Source: Larix kaempferi (lineage: Eukaryota; Streptophyta; Pinopsida; Pinales; Pinaceae). From it: DNA of 64,000 nt. Below the pieces are notes generated by a model. The model saw only the letters and a program-made list of their open reading frames with translations, had not been told where the DNA came from and did no database searches. Below, piece by piece: positions 45,505-57,487 of this stretch. Within the stretch, counting starts at the first letter, position 1. Each line of letters begins with the position of its first letter. Both the position numbers and the translations under genes were made by a program. The DNA is taken from positions 10,658,001 through 10,722,000 of the forward strand of contig BSBM01000440.1 in the NCBI GenBank assembly GCA_027924585.1, written 5' to 3'.

Positions 45505-46700
45505 ATGCTAGACATCATATTTACTTATTTCATCGTCTGTATTCTCATGAAAAATCACATCTCTACTTGCACTCAGCTTATGTGTATTAAGATCAAACAT
45601 TTTGTATGCCTTATGATCATCACAATAGCCAAGGAATGTACACTTAACAAATTTTGCATCAAGTTTTCTTCTCTCATATTTTGGAATATGAGCAAACACC
45701 TTGGAACCAAATATTCTTAAATGACCAAATTCAGGTTTATAGCCATAAAGAACTTCAAAAGGTGTTTTCAGATCTAGAATCTTAGTTGGACTTCTGCCCA
45801 AAAACCATTAGAAATGTTTTTACCTTTCAACATGCTGCGTGCACATTCCACTAATGTCTTGTTCTTCCTTTCAACTACACCATTTTTCTATGGTGTAGAA
45901 GGCACTGTGAATTGTTGAATGATCCCATTGTTTTTGCAATAGCTATTAAAATATCTTGAGGTATATTCTCCACCTTGATCAAATCTGAGAATCTTAATGC
46001 ATTTTACTGTCTTATTTTCCACCATAGTTTTAAATTCTTTAAAATATTCAAATACATCACTCTTTTTCCTTATAAAATAAACCCAAGTAAATCTCGATCT
46101 GTCATCAAAAAATATAATAAAATACCTTGTACCACAAAGTGACATCGTTTTCATGGGACCACAGACATCAGTATGTATTAATTCAATTATCTCTCTCTGT
46201 TGCTTCTCTTTATGCACTGTAAATTATTCCCTATGTTGCTTACCTAGCGCACAAGCTTCACATTCTATATGCTCATTTTTCAAAACAGGAAGCTCTTCAA
46301 CCATCAGTTTCTTTTGAAGTAGCACTGAGTCATTTTGATTAATATGTCCATACCTGTGATGCCATAACTCTTCAGTTGTCATAGTTGTAGATATTAATGC
46401 TTAATGATTGCACTTTGTTATATCAAGCTTATACAGTCCTCCAATTCTTGTCCCTATGGCTATGACTTTATAATGATTCTAAATATCCTTCACAAAACAT
46501 TGAGACTGCATCAATTCTACATTCAAATTTTGATCAGTTACTGTGGAAACATAAATCAAATTCTTTTTTAATCCTGGAACATACATCACATTTAACTTGT
46601 TTCATCTATCCATTAGGTAAATTCACACATATTACTCCATAACCTTGATTGTTATGAGATCTATTATCTCCTAAATATATGTGTGTTTCATTTGTGCTCT
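45505..46700 (-). pseudogene. copia integrase
   Basis: A stretch around 46370-46200 contains the decayed GAG-pre-integrase and zinc region. The core reads IELIHTDVCGPMKT (first Asp), FIIFFDDRSRFTWVYFI, ILRFDQGGEYTS (second Asp) and, after a stop near 45890, KNGVVERKNKTL (Glu). Further down (45801-45508) are LKTPFEVLYGYKPEFGHLRI and FGSKVFAHIP, the usual C-terminal part of copia integrase. D, D and E are all present, but several stops separate the parts. Confidence 0.9.
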
Positions 46701-46704
46701 CATG

Positions 46705-47680
46705 CTATTCATCAAACCACTCTTTGGTACAAGACATATGAGTTGAGGCACCTGAATCTATGAGCCATGCATTTTCATCATCAATTTCTGCAGACAATGC
46801 AACGTCATAAATAAACAACTTTAGATTCTTAAAACCATCATTGATAGAGGTGTCACTTTTCACATAATTTCCATTATGTTTTCTGAACTTTTGTTTGGAT
46901 TGATTGGCTTTCCTTTTATAACAATCTTTATAACAATCTTTAGCATGATGACTAGGTTTCCCACAATAAAAACAATCATCATTTTTCTTATCATGTGCAT
47001 CAAATTTTGATTGAGTCATACCTCTATTCCTTGGATGAAACTTGCCTGCTATGTTTTTGTCCCATGGCTTGCCCCTGTATGGTTGTTTCCCTTTTTCTAC
47101 TAATGACAATTCTGAAGAATGAGAGTCCATCTCAAACACCTTCATTCTTTCTTCTTCTTGTAGAAGAATACCTATTAACTCATTAAATGTAGGTGGCTTT
47201 GCTCTACCTCCTAGACTTGAAATAAAGACATGATAATCTCTTATTAAACCTTTTAATGTAATAGTTACCATGTCAGAATTTGAAACTTTGTCACCAGTTG
47301 CACTTAACTGATCACATAGATCTTTAAATATGGAAACATAGGTGGCAATATTCTCATGTGCTTCCATTTTCATAGACAATAACTTAGTATTCAAAAACAA
47401 AATCCTATTTGAGTTTGTAGTTTCATACAAACCTTTCAATATCTCCGAGCTCTCCTTGGAAGTTTTACAGTCTCTGATGTGTGGAATTATGTTGTCCTTG
47501 ACAGACATCCGCAACAGTACTTTGGCCTTCATTTCTCATTTCTCCCATTCTGTACAACAACACCTGTGGGTTTGGCTTCATCTCCATTTACAACATTCCA
47601 TACATTCCATGCTTAAAAAATGGTCAATATCTTAAATTTCCAGTAAATGTAATTATCACCATCGAGCTTAGATGCTTCAT
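46705..47680 (-). pseudogene. copia gag (UBN2 type) and protease
   Basis: The start is frame-broken. LDGDNYIYWKFKI is readable near 47665, then a stop, then the long open part from 47532. It carries RILFLNTKLLSMKMEAHENI, a UBN2-type capsid region. A CCHC knuckle (CFYCGKPSHHAKDC) lies near 46985-46945, followed by a lysine-rich stretch with a small CYKDCYKRK duplication. The aspartic protease starts with WLIDSGASTHMS (active DSG) near 46780 and is cut by a TGA at 46705-46707. Confidence 0.9.
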
Positions 47681-47994
47681 TTAGATAATTATATGCAAAT
47701 GAATTAGACATTTCTGCACTAAAATTCCTTAAACCACTCAAAAAATACCTAGCAAATTTGGTATCTGTCTGACCTTCAAATCTGGTAGCTGAACTTCAAA
47801 TCTGGTAGCTGATAAACACACCTCTCTTTCCACGGGCCTTTCTCCCAGGAAACGATAGCACCTCTGTTTCCACAGGTCTTTCTCCTAGTCAACAGTTGTG
47901 CCTCTGTTCTACACAGATATTTCACCTCTTGCAGTGATGGCACTAGTGAACAACTATCAATCTCTGGCTCTCTCAAAAATTACGCCCAATCTCA

Positions 47995-48006
47995 GCTATG
48001 ATACCA
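47995..48006 (-). other. Primer-binding site of the copia element
   Basis: The minus strand reads TGGTATCATAGC directly next to the LTR end. It is the complement of the initiator tRNA-Met 3' end with one mismatch. Confidence 0.82.
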
Positions 48007-48242
48007 AAACAGAGTATAGTAGAATAGAACCAAAACAGAGTAGAACCCTCAATGGATAATCACAAAGGGAGATAGAGCTATCGACTTTCTTATTAAATTC
48101 AAGGAGGAAAAACATTACATATATAACTTGTCACACAAGCAACATATTCCTACAAAAATGGATCTGATAATAGTCATAGAGGAAAACATGGATTCAACTA
48201 TAATTGTTTCTATTTTAAGCATTTCTACATTAATATCTAACA
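48007..48242 (-). repeat. 5' LTR of the copia element
   Basis: The 236-bp partner of 43440-43675. The minus strand starts TGTTAGATATT and ends ACTCTGTTT next to the primer-binding site. Confidence 0.9.
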
Positions 48243-48247
48243 AGAGG

Positions 48248-51200
48248 TATGCTGAGAAAATGAAATACCAGTTAAATACTTTGCATCTTTAAAATGAATT
48301 TTGGGACAGATCTTAGACAAGTATTTTTCTTCCTCTGTATTCCTTTTGGCTTGGATTATTCATTCTTGAGAACATGAGAAGGTGCCAAGAATAGAAATAA
48401 TAGCAATAATAGCACCCAATCCTTTCACTGCCCTCACTGGCGTATTTGGATGTTGTTGGGCACTTGAAATGGTGATAAGATGAACTAGTATGGCCTCACC
48501 TTTGACACCCATTCCCTAGGATCGATGTGCTTTTGGATGAGCTACATGGTTAATTTTATTTATTGAAGACCCTGATCTGGCGATACTTTGCCTCAAACGG
48601 TAGAATGCTCTTATCTCTAGCATTTGAAGCATTGTGGATAAGGCATACTGAAAATTAAAGATTAGAGGATTGGATTTGGATCAGTTGGAGTTTGATATCT
48701 TTCCCTGATCATTGCAGAAAAGCCAGGCACTAGTAATAGTGGCCGGACCTTTCCAGTTCGAGCATGGAACGATGACGCTAGCATGTTAGACATTTCAGGA
48801 GAAATAAAAATTCAACATATACAACGGCCTTTAAAGTTCAGTTTGCTCAAAATAAGTCAAAGCCTTCTTTACTGAGGAGATTCAAAATAGTCATATGATT
48901 TTCTCATATCATTTCACAATTCTTAGCAGTTGTAACAAGATAAAAATCAAATCCAAGCGATCTACTTGGCTATTCACACTTTAGCACCTCCACCAATTAG
49001 CCCCATCTTCAGTCAATGATACTTCGGTTGTTTAAGGGGAAATGCCGGAGCATCATTGTATCTCTTTACATATCTCATTCCATCTAAATATTAGACTAAT
49101 TTCCATCAATTTGCTAGTTGCGCAGGTGGCAGCACTTAGGGAAGATGGATGCCCAAAATTTTGGGACGCTACATCTGATTCTTATCAACAACAAGATGCA
49201 CATGGAGCAATGTGTATCCCAAATGACATCAATTGCATCCTTCGTTTATTCATTCCTTTTTTTAATGAAATTAACCCAATTTCTTCCAGCCCCATAAAAC
49301 CTCTCAGAACTGTAAAACTGTTTGAAAGCCAAATATACCATCCAGAAGCATTGTTTTAGTTTATTAGCATCTGCATTATTTGAAATTCCCTGGGTCTTGT
49401 CACCGAGTTTGAGGTAATCTAATCCTACAGAAGGGTAATTTTCTCCATGGAAATTTGAGTGCAAGATTATAGTGTTTTTACGATTTTTATATATGTTGAA
49501 ACGATATTATTTGGGTTTTATTCAATTTTTAAATGCATAAAATTTATCCAAAATCAGAGATATAGAAATGATTAGAAGTTGTTAAATTTTAAAAAGAGTG
49601 TATAATTTTAATTCTATTAGACAATCCCAACGAATAATTGTGAGATGTGCAACTCTTGTGCCTTTTTTAAATGGTGAACTTCATGATTCTCGTGATTGAA
49701 GTAATTCTTTTTTGCTTTTCAAGTGAATTTCAAAATTTTAACCCATTGTTCCATGTTTTAGATTTAAAATGGTTTCTTTTGTTGTAATGATGATACACGT
49801 TTGGGTATTAAACCATTTTTGACCTCCATCAATTGTCCACAACTCAAAGCAAATAGCTCATCCATACAACTTTCTACAAATAGAGCATGTGGCAATGTCA
49901 AGGACATTGCCACCACGTGGCTCTTGTTTTTTATGAAATAATCATTGTTTTTTATTAATTTATTTATAATAGAATGATTAGAAGTTATTACTAAAAATTG
50001 TAGTTGAATTAAATAGAAGAGTAATACAAAAAAATGCTAATATTGTTCTCAAAATACAACATTATAATAATAAGAGTAGGCTCAATTTTTTTTTGTTCCT
50101 TCATATATGATTTCAAAAAGATTCGGCTAGTGTAAATTTGATAAAAGACTATTGGAATTAAGATTGTTTTAAAAAACATAGAAACATAATAGATCGATAA
50201 AATACATTCTTTCTTTGGTCTTCTTCTTTCCCAACATTCAATTGAGTGGATTTTGTATTCTCTATGACCATGTCGTCAAACATGTGGTATGTTGTTTCTT
50301 CCTCCTTTGGTTCACCATGATTTGAACTTGTTGACATCTGATAGTTGGATTCTATTGAAAGATAGCCATTACTAAGTTTGCAAACGACGTCCTAGAGATT
50401 GGAACATTCAAGCTATAATCCTTATATATGTTATTATTGTTTCTTAATATTCTCCATAATAACTGCATTTTGAGAGAGGCAATGCTGCTCATTGGAATGA
50501 ACTTTTGAGGTTCCAGAGAGAATTAAATTTCTACTATCATTAATTAAACCCTCATAACCACACATAACCCTATGGATTTCATGGATATCCCTAAGACAAT
50601 CGGCATGGCACTAGAGAAATCCATGGCCTAGAGGTGGCTGACACTAGAAATAACTTGACATGGGAACACATTTTTTCTCCCAAACCCTAGGAAGACAAAA
50701 TTGCTCCATATCTGAAAAATATTACTTTGTAAATTACTCAAGGTAAAGCAAGAAAGCGAGGTCACAGAACCGAATCCAAACCACACAAATCATAGAGTCA
50801 TTTTTCATACCCTGACTTCCAACTAGACCAAGAGCTACTAGAACCAAATTCCCTATACCAAACTATCCATAGAGAATGCCTAAAGTGACTGAAATCATGT
50901 TTCCACACACCATAAAATCAAAGTAGAAAAACCAAATACTAGGACCAAAGATGAAATTCAAAGAATGTACCAACCCTACAAAAGATAAGAAGGAGGAGGC
51001 TTACTTAGAGAAATAATGGTGTTGGAGTACCATGTTGCCTACATGCCAATGATCCAAAGAAATCCTCCAATCCAACTATACCACCTTCAATTGAAGATGC
51101 ACAACAAAATATTCAATAAGCCTAAGGAAAATAAATGAATGCATATGTGAAGGAAGCTTAAATGTATGTCTCCCAATTTTTTTTTTCTTTCAAGGACATG

Positions 51201-51725
51201 TCTTCACAATAATTGATTTCTCCTTGAATGGTGGTTGTCTACTAACCATTGAAACATGAAATGAGATTAGGGGATGGGGTGGAAGTAAAGAACCTCATTT
51301 TCATTGAATTCGCCACAAATTCACCTTCTTTTTTAGACCCTAGATTATATTGAAATTCAACTTGGCGATTGAGGGTTCTTAAGACGCGATGAAAAGACAT
51401 GTCCTTAAAACCTAAAGCTTCTTATTTGATTCTTGGGATTAGACAATTAATTTTGTCATCCAACATGGAAATATAGTTATTAGATAGCTTGATAATTATA
51501 GAAGAGTCTCCTAACACAATCAATATCTTGATTCTATTTGAATTTATTAACCTAGAACCTCGAGTAGGGAATATCCCTCTATTTATTTTTATGTTTCTAT
51601 TCCCAATCCCCATACATATTCTAGTTCTTGTGTTCCTTTGAGATCCCCAAAAATCCCCACACTTGCCATCCCTCATCAACCAATTATTTTAATATTATGA
51701 AGATAAAATTTTATTAAAAAAATAA
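48248..51725. other. Mostly noncoding; two exon-like segments near 48720 and 49125
   Basis: A 3' splice-like CATTGCAG (48711-48718) precedes a GC-richer open segment (SGRTFPVRAWNDDASMLDIS). A second TTGCGCAG (49120-49127) precedes VAALREDGCPKFWDAT and SDSYQQQDAHGAM. I recognise neither peptide. They may be exons of a decayed host gene. A perfect 11-bp hairpin (GTGGCAATGTC/GACATTGCCAC) lies at 49889-49913. The rest is AT-rich. Confidence 0.35.
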
Positions 51726-51932
51726 ACATATACATCATAATAATTCCTCAATACCTATCTTACCTAGACAAGTTGGAAAAATCATTAACAAAAGAAAAGT
51801 TGAGTAAACATGTATAAAGAAAATAAAAGTGGACATATACATCATAATAATTCCTCAAAATACCTATCTGACCTAGTCAAGTTGGAAAATTTATTTACAA
51901 ATGTAAAGTTGAGTAAACATGTATGAATAAAT
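51726..51932. repeat. Two-copy 107-bp tandem duplication
   Basis: Copies begin at 51726 and 51833 (ACATATACATCATAATAATT). They share TACCTATCT, GTTGGAAAA and AAAGTTGAGTAAACATGTAT blocks. Confidence 0.85.
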
Positions 51933-52481
51933 ATTTATTAGTCAATTTAATTATTATCTCTTCGACTAGGGTGTATTATACGATCACTAGTGAAAAATTA
52001 AATAATTTAATTAACAACAAAAACCTTATAAATGAGGTAACTCTAATGAATTCTTTCCTTATCCTTGGAAACTATAATGAGTGCTTTCCCTAACCATTTC
52101 AGTTGTTCAATGACCAACAAAATCCCTATGCATAAGAAGCTAATAAGTTAAGAATATTTTATCTATACCATTTTTAATCAATTAAATCGATAGATAAGGA
52201 TGGCTAATCATCTAAACTTTCCACTTTGAAAAGGTGCTACTTTCTTTTGTTAATTTATTCTATCAAATAATATTTGTGTGAGAATAAAAGAAAACACAAT
52301 ACTTAATTGGATCTAAAACATGACTACTTATAAAAATTTACATAAGTAAAAGGGTTGAAAGGTCCAAGGGTTCAATGAAAAATCCACTACCAAGTCATAT
52401 CTTAACATAATTTAAAGTTGATGTTTACATGTCGATGCGATGCGACGATCTGACATACTTTCTATATCATAGTTTTATATA
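51933..52481. other. No recognisable feature
   Basis: AT-rich DNA upstream of the LINE 3' fragment. No RT motifs could be read here, so the LINE copy is 5' truncated or rearranged. Confidence 0.35.
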
Positions 52482-52982
52482 ATTTTTGTTAGAAACATAG
52501 TCATAGTCAAATATTTTAAAGACTCGCCTTGCTTAATGTCCAGTCTTAGTAAAACATTTGTACCAATAACATATCCCATCATTTTGGGTCATAAGTATTT
52601 CAACATAAAGTGTTCATCAAGTTAATTAAACTACAAGTGTTGCATCATAATTGTTTTGCAAAGGCTTTGGCATTAAAAAAAGTATGGATGATTCTCAAAG
52701 GGAACAACTTATGGGTCAAGGTGGTAATAAAGAAATACATACATCCTCTTACAATAGAAGAGTGGCAAAAAAACAAAGGGACAAATCACAAACAAATATA
52801 TATGTTATATGTAACGTTGTTATAAATTCTTTTGACTTTATTGAAGATTGGATGGCCCGGAGCATAGGGGAAGGTGACAAGGGACCGAACCTTGTATTGG
52901 TAGTAATGGAAGGAAGGATACATAGATTTTGCACATATAGGATATGCTAATATTTGACTATGACTATGTTTCTAACAAAAAT
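52482..52982. repeat. Perfect 34-bp inverted repeat enclosing LINE sequence
   Basis: The arms 52482-52515 and 52949-52982 are exact reverse complements (outer end ATTTTTGTTAGAAACATAG). The right arm sits between two 35-bp direct repeats (52916-52950 and 52984-53018) that are part of the LINE frame. This points to a fold-back or template-switch rearrangement inside the LINE fragment. Confidence 0.85.
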
Positions 52983-54150
52983 AGGATACATATATCTTGC
53001 ACATATAGGAGATGCTAACAACACAAATCTACTACATCAAGCTTGGTTGCTAGCAAGTATGAAAATGAGGATAAAAAAATATGGAATCAATATGTAGACA
53101 TAGTCAAATCTAGTCATGTAAGACTAACTAATAAAAATGATGAGATGTTATGGTACAAAAATGAAGTTGGTGGAGTCTATACTCCAAATATAGGATACAA
53201 AGTCCTCATAGAAGAAGAAGATAACATGGAACCTTCTTGGTGGGTTCATGATCTATGGAATTTTCACTATCTGCATAAGATAAAAAAATTCATGCGGCTG
53301 GTCCTAAATAAGAAGGTCACTACCTAGGAAAAACTATAAGAAATTTTTTGGAGGGGGCCTAGTAGATGTATACTATGTGGAAAAGCAACTGAAAATGTGG
53401 ATCATATTTTTATATAATGTTCATATATGAAATAAGTCTGGTAGTTGCCACACAAATCTCTATTACACTTTTCCTTTGGCCAGGAGAGGATATAGACTCT
53501 GCACTATCTGAATGAACAAATAACCCAGTCTACAAGGAATACAAGGCTTTATCACTGACTCTTATATCGGGTGTTTGGTTATCTAGGAACATAGAATTTT
53601 TGTACGACATTCTCTATCCACCTCATGTTTTTGTAGCTAAGGGGATTTACATTCTAAGTTGTTTCCCTTAGAAGGAGGTAGGAAATACTGAGAGAAGAAT
53701 CCAGGTAGAAGAGATAGATAAATCAAGAAGTTGGTCTTTCTTCGATGGTTCATCTCAAGGTACTCCAAGAATGGGTGGAGTTGGAGGGATCCTCCATATA
53801 TCTAGAATACACAGAATACCATTTAGAGCAGCTATAGGCCCAAGTACAAGCAACATGAGCACTGGAACATATGAAGGGGTTATAGTAGATATAGGTATGG
53901 GTGATTCCCATATTGTAATAGAATGGATAAGGAACATAAGACCTCCAAAAAATATTTATCTCAAACCTATATATGAGGAGATTATGATTATATCTGCTAC
54001 TTTTTGAAAATAACATATAAACATATATATCAAGAATGGAATGTGTAAGTATATAAATTGTCAAAGGATGGGTTACAAATAGGTGTAAGAACATGGAACA
54101 TGTGGGAAAAAAAGGAGGGCACATTGGAATAATTAGACCCTGGACTCTTT
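52600..54150 (+). pseudogene. LINE ORF2 3' part: post-RT region, zf-RVT and RNase H
   Basis: It starts with AKALALKKVWMILKGNNLWV and KKYIHPLTIEEW, the post-RT block of plant LINEs. Further on are LWYKNEVGGVYTPNIGYKVL and a zinc-like CILCGKATENVDHIFI (about 53370). The C-terminal RNase H reads FFDGSSQGTPRMGGVGGIL (53738 on), then E in YEGVIVDI, D in GMGDSHIVIEWI, and KLSKDGL near 54060. The last catalytic Asp region is broken by a stop. It is the same domain plan as the LINE at 27.9-34.5 kb but an older and distinct copy. No ORF3 equivalent is readable after it. Confidence 0.82.
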
Positions 54151-54180
54151 CTGTGAAGTATATGATATCAACAGGGAGGA

Positions 54181-54853
54181 GATAACTTTTTTTTGGATTC
54201 ATATGGTTTTTAAAATTTTGACAAAGCTACGACATAAAATAAGGTTTTTTTTTGCAGATATGAAAAAACTATTATAGATTAAACTTATATGTTGTTTTTT
54301 TTCTTCTATGAAAATATATGTAAATACAGATAAATGAAGGGAGCAAAACTGAACTAAAATCAGTCATAATATGTATTTTTTTCTTCTGAAAAAGACCTTA
54401 CAAGTTTCTAAAAATATGGATAACATTTTTATTAATGGAAACTTCTATTTTATTAACATCATTAACCAAATTTAAAGTTGCAATGTCGCATTGGCATGAT
54501 CTAATCTCAACCCATTGACAAGTATTGCAATTAATAAAAAGACCATTAATTAAATTTACTTGTAAAGTTTGTGTATGTACACAACATTGTTTATGAAATT
54601 GTCATTTTAGATTCTCCAAAATGTTTAAAGATATTTTTTTCAATACTAATGGATATCAATTTATATTAACAAATTTTTCAATTGAATTGGATAATCCAAA
54701 AACAAACAAAACTTTAATATAAGGTCATAGAAAATTATCCAAATAGAGAGTGGAGAGATATACAATTTTGAGTTATAGTGTTTTTCATTCTAGCTTATTG
54801 CATTTCTACATGTATATTGCCAAACATACCATTTAAGGAAAATCACGTTATTT
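54181..54853. other. No recognisable feature
   Basis: AT-rich 3' flank of the LINE fragment. No ORF or repeat of note. Confidence 0.35.
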
Positions 54854-55061
54854 CAAAACATATTCTAATCAAGAGAAAAAAAGATGATCTATTATATGGG
54901 TTTTCATCTTTCCTTAATACCTCATATCTGGTTCTTTAGATTCCATAAAATTACATTATGACAAAACATATTCTAATCAAGAGAAAAAAAGATGATGCCT
55001 TATATGGGTTTCATCTTTCCTTAATACCTCATATCCGGTTCTTTAGATTCCATGAATTGGT
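54854..55061. repeat. Two-copy 108-bp tandem duplication
   Basis: Copies start at 54854 and 54962 (CAAAACATATTCTAATCAAG) and end in GGTTCTTTAGATTCCAT. There are few differences, so it is relatively recent. Confidence 0.9.
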
Positions 55062-55078
55062 CATCCTCTTGCATAATT

Positions 55079-56814
55079 TGTAATGTCCCCATTTTGACCC
55101 CCTTTGTATTAAACCGTAAATGATGTAAATATTGTAATTTAATCATGGTGAGGAGCTCAAGGCCAAGGCCCCACCATTGATTTAGCGTTTCATGAATCGG
55201 CAATTAAAAATAGATGCCCATGGTTCTTGTGCAAGATGGGCACAATGTATATAAGACACCATGTAAATACGAATTTTAATGGAAAAACCCACAACCGGCT
55301 ATGCAATGCAACAAAAGAGATGGGGCATGACTCTACAAGGAAAAGGGAGGGAAATTATTCAAACCTTGAGCCAATGGTATTAATCCATGTGTCAATGGGG
55401 AAACCCATAAACCACCAACTACCCATTTTGTCTCATGTACCCAATCATTTAATTTTTCCAAGAAATTGGTTAAGGCAGTTAATGCCTTGGGAATGAAAGA
55501 GCATGGGCAAGCCATTTTCGTGCATGGGCAAGCCATCAACTTGGAAAATCGTGTTTTTGCTTGTGGGGCAAGAAACCACCCACGAAATGGTGCCCAAAGC
55601 CATGGGGAATGGAGAGTCTTCATTCATTCACGCAGTTGGAGTTAGCTGGGTTCTTTCCATTTACGTTTTTCATCTAAATACTGCATTTTTCCATGCCTGG
55701 GAGTCGTTTTTGCAGTATATAACAGTTGGGAGAGGGAGGGCCACGTTTTGAGGACTGTAGGGAGGTCATATTTGCCCCTGAATGTCCAAGGACGTTTTTC
55801 TAAAAACGGATTTGGCTTCCTGGGTTGTTCACCAACTTCCCATTTCGTTTTTGTGGGTTCCCACGTTTTTCTGGGTTAGTTGAAACCCCATCTCATTCAT
55901 TCCACTATGGAAAACGTTTTCCTCATGCCCAGCAAGTGGGGCTTTGCTGTTATGTGCATCCTTGTTCTTGGTTTGAGCCTGTGAGCTGAAGTGTTGGAGT
56001 GGTAGTGGATAGAAGTGGCTTGATAAACCTAGTGGGGGAGACAACCTCTCAAGAAGATCAAGAGGGCTTTGGTTACTCTTCTATGCATACCCTGAGAGCA
56101 CTAGATAGGGAAGGTATGGCTTGAGGGACTGCACAGCAGTGAAAATAATACTTCCTTGTGCTGGGTGTGTAGGTAATGTGGGTGCCAAGCTAGATAGATC
56201 TTGCAAGGTTATCCCTGGCTCTGTGCTGGAGCTCACTAGCTTAGCAACTCTTCCTTTCCATCTCCTAGTAGCCTGATAAACCCAATTGTAGATTGGCTTG
56301 GCTCATCTTGGTGTATGCTTGGCTATGTGTGAGTCTGTTGTTCCTGGCTCCTTGTAGAGATCATGCCCAGCTCGGGGGTGGCAGTGGTGCTGAGAGATTA
56401 AGGAGCACACTGGCCTATGGTTGGGTGGAACGTTGCAGTTGCATAGCCAGTTGCTTGGGACTGCCTCATTGAGATAAGTATTCTCTTGTGTAAATTGGCA
56501 ATTATCATTTGATGAATGTTATGAATGTATGTGGATGTATTAAACGAATTTGCTTCTGCTGTGTTTTTAAAAAGTTTAGGCATTTCCATATGATCTTGTA
56601 TAATTCTGCACAGATCTTTATCTCATGGCTGCCACAGAATCTTGAATGTGTGTTAGAGATCAACAACATTTAATTGATTACCGTCGTTTTTCCCTAGTAT
56701 GCACAGATACAGTTCTTGCATCAATGATTTTCATTCAAACGTTTTGGGGCTAATTGCCCGGATTGAGCACCACGTCCTCCCTATCCCGTTGGTATGGTAG
56801 GAGGGGACACTACA
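55079..56814. mobile_element. Solo LTR (1736 bp) with perfect 5-bp TSD
   Basis: The termini are TGTAATGTCCCC and GGGGACACTACA (11 of 12 inverted match). They are flanked by TAATT at 55074-55078 and 56815-56819. No coding sequence, primer-binding site or polypurine tract is present. A TATAACAG-type sequence lies near 55717. Read on the minus strand the termini would also be valid, so orientation is left open. The superfamily is not determined. Confidence 0.85.
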
Positions 56815-56819
56815 TAATT

Positions 56820-57127
56820 GAAACTTTGAAATCCATTGCTTCATCTTTGATATTTGGCCTAAGACAATGAGCAACTTCTTGATTCTTCGACAAATCCATA
56901 GAGGGGGCACTAACCATTGAATTCTAAGAAAAAATTGAAGGGAAACCAATGTTAGGGAGGAGTTAGAAAAATAACAATGCATATAAGTGGGTATTTTATT
57001 TACCCAATATTCCACCGACCTAACCTATAGAGAAAGTTCCAACTACTCCTGCCAATGAGAGATTATAAAGGAATCAACCTCCTATTACAAATCTCGTATT
57101 TTTACAATGTGCCATTTTGAGTCCATC
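56820..57127. other. Short unassigned spacer
   Basis: A minus-strand open frame (57015-56731) crosses the solo LTR boundary, so it is not a real gene. Nothing else is seen. Confidence 0.4.
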
Positions 57128-57485
57128 TGATCCGAAAACAAGATCTTTGCTATTCTATGACGTTAACATGAATTGCATAAAGAGCATGAATGAAGCTCAC
57201 AAATCCATAAGAAGAGAACCAAACAGCATAGACAATACACACATAAAGACAACAAGTTGATAACGGAGTTCGTCCAGGATGGACTACGTCTCCGGGCCTG
57301 CTTCTCAATAGGAGGGCCCGGAGACGTAGTCCATCCTGGACGAACTCCGTTATCAACTTGTTGTCTTTATGTGTGTATTGTCTATGCTGTTTGGTTCTCT
57401 TCTTATGGATTTGTGAGCTTCATTCATGCTCTTTATGCAATTCATGTTAACGTCATAGAATAGCAAAGATCTTGTTTTCGGATCA
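57128..57485. repeat. Perfect 171-bp inverted repeat at the 5' end of element C
   Basis: The arms 57128-57298 and 57315-57485 are identical in reverse complement, with a 16-bp spacer (57299-57314). The right arm is the 3' end of the LTR (ending CGGATCA next to the primer-binding site). The left arm starts with its mirror TGATCCG, which also looks like a normal LTR start. Confidence 0.95.
57315..57485 (+). repeat. Truncated 5' LTR remnant (R-U5 end) of element C
   Basis: Only the last 171 bp of the LTR are kept, ending in GGATCA two bases before the primer-binding site. The whole U3 and any promoter are missing. The full LTR is at least 1.79 kb judging from 62210 onward. Confidence 0.8.
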
Positions 57486-57487
57486 TG

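Larger units (their letters stand above)
43440..48242 (-). mobile_element. Ty1/copia LTR retrotransposon, structurally complete, coding region decayed
   Basis: Read on the minus strand, it has the 5' LTR (48242-48007), primer-binding site, gag, protease, integrase, RT, RNase H, polypurine tract and 3' LTR (43675-43440). Domain order with integrase before RT identifies copia. Both LTRs are 236 bp with about 22 differences by eye (about 9%), so it is fairly old. The TSD AGAGG is perfect (43435-43439 and 48243-48247). Minus-strand LTR ends are TGTTAGA...TGTTT, so the 3' terminus is TT instead of the usual CA. Most domains lie in long open stretches interrupted by single stops or shifts. Confidence 0.95.

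Noticed and set aside
57150-57463. Two 68-aa ORFs on opposite strands with nearly the same protein
   Set aside because: They are the two arms of the 171-bp inverted repeat, not genes.
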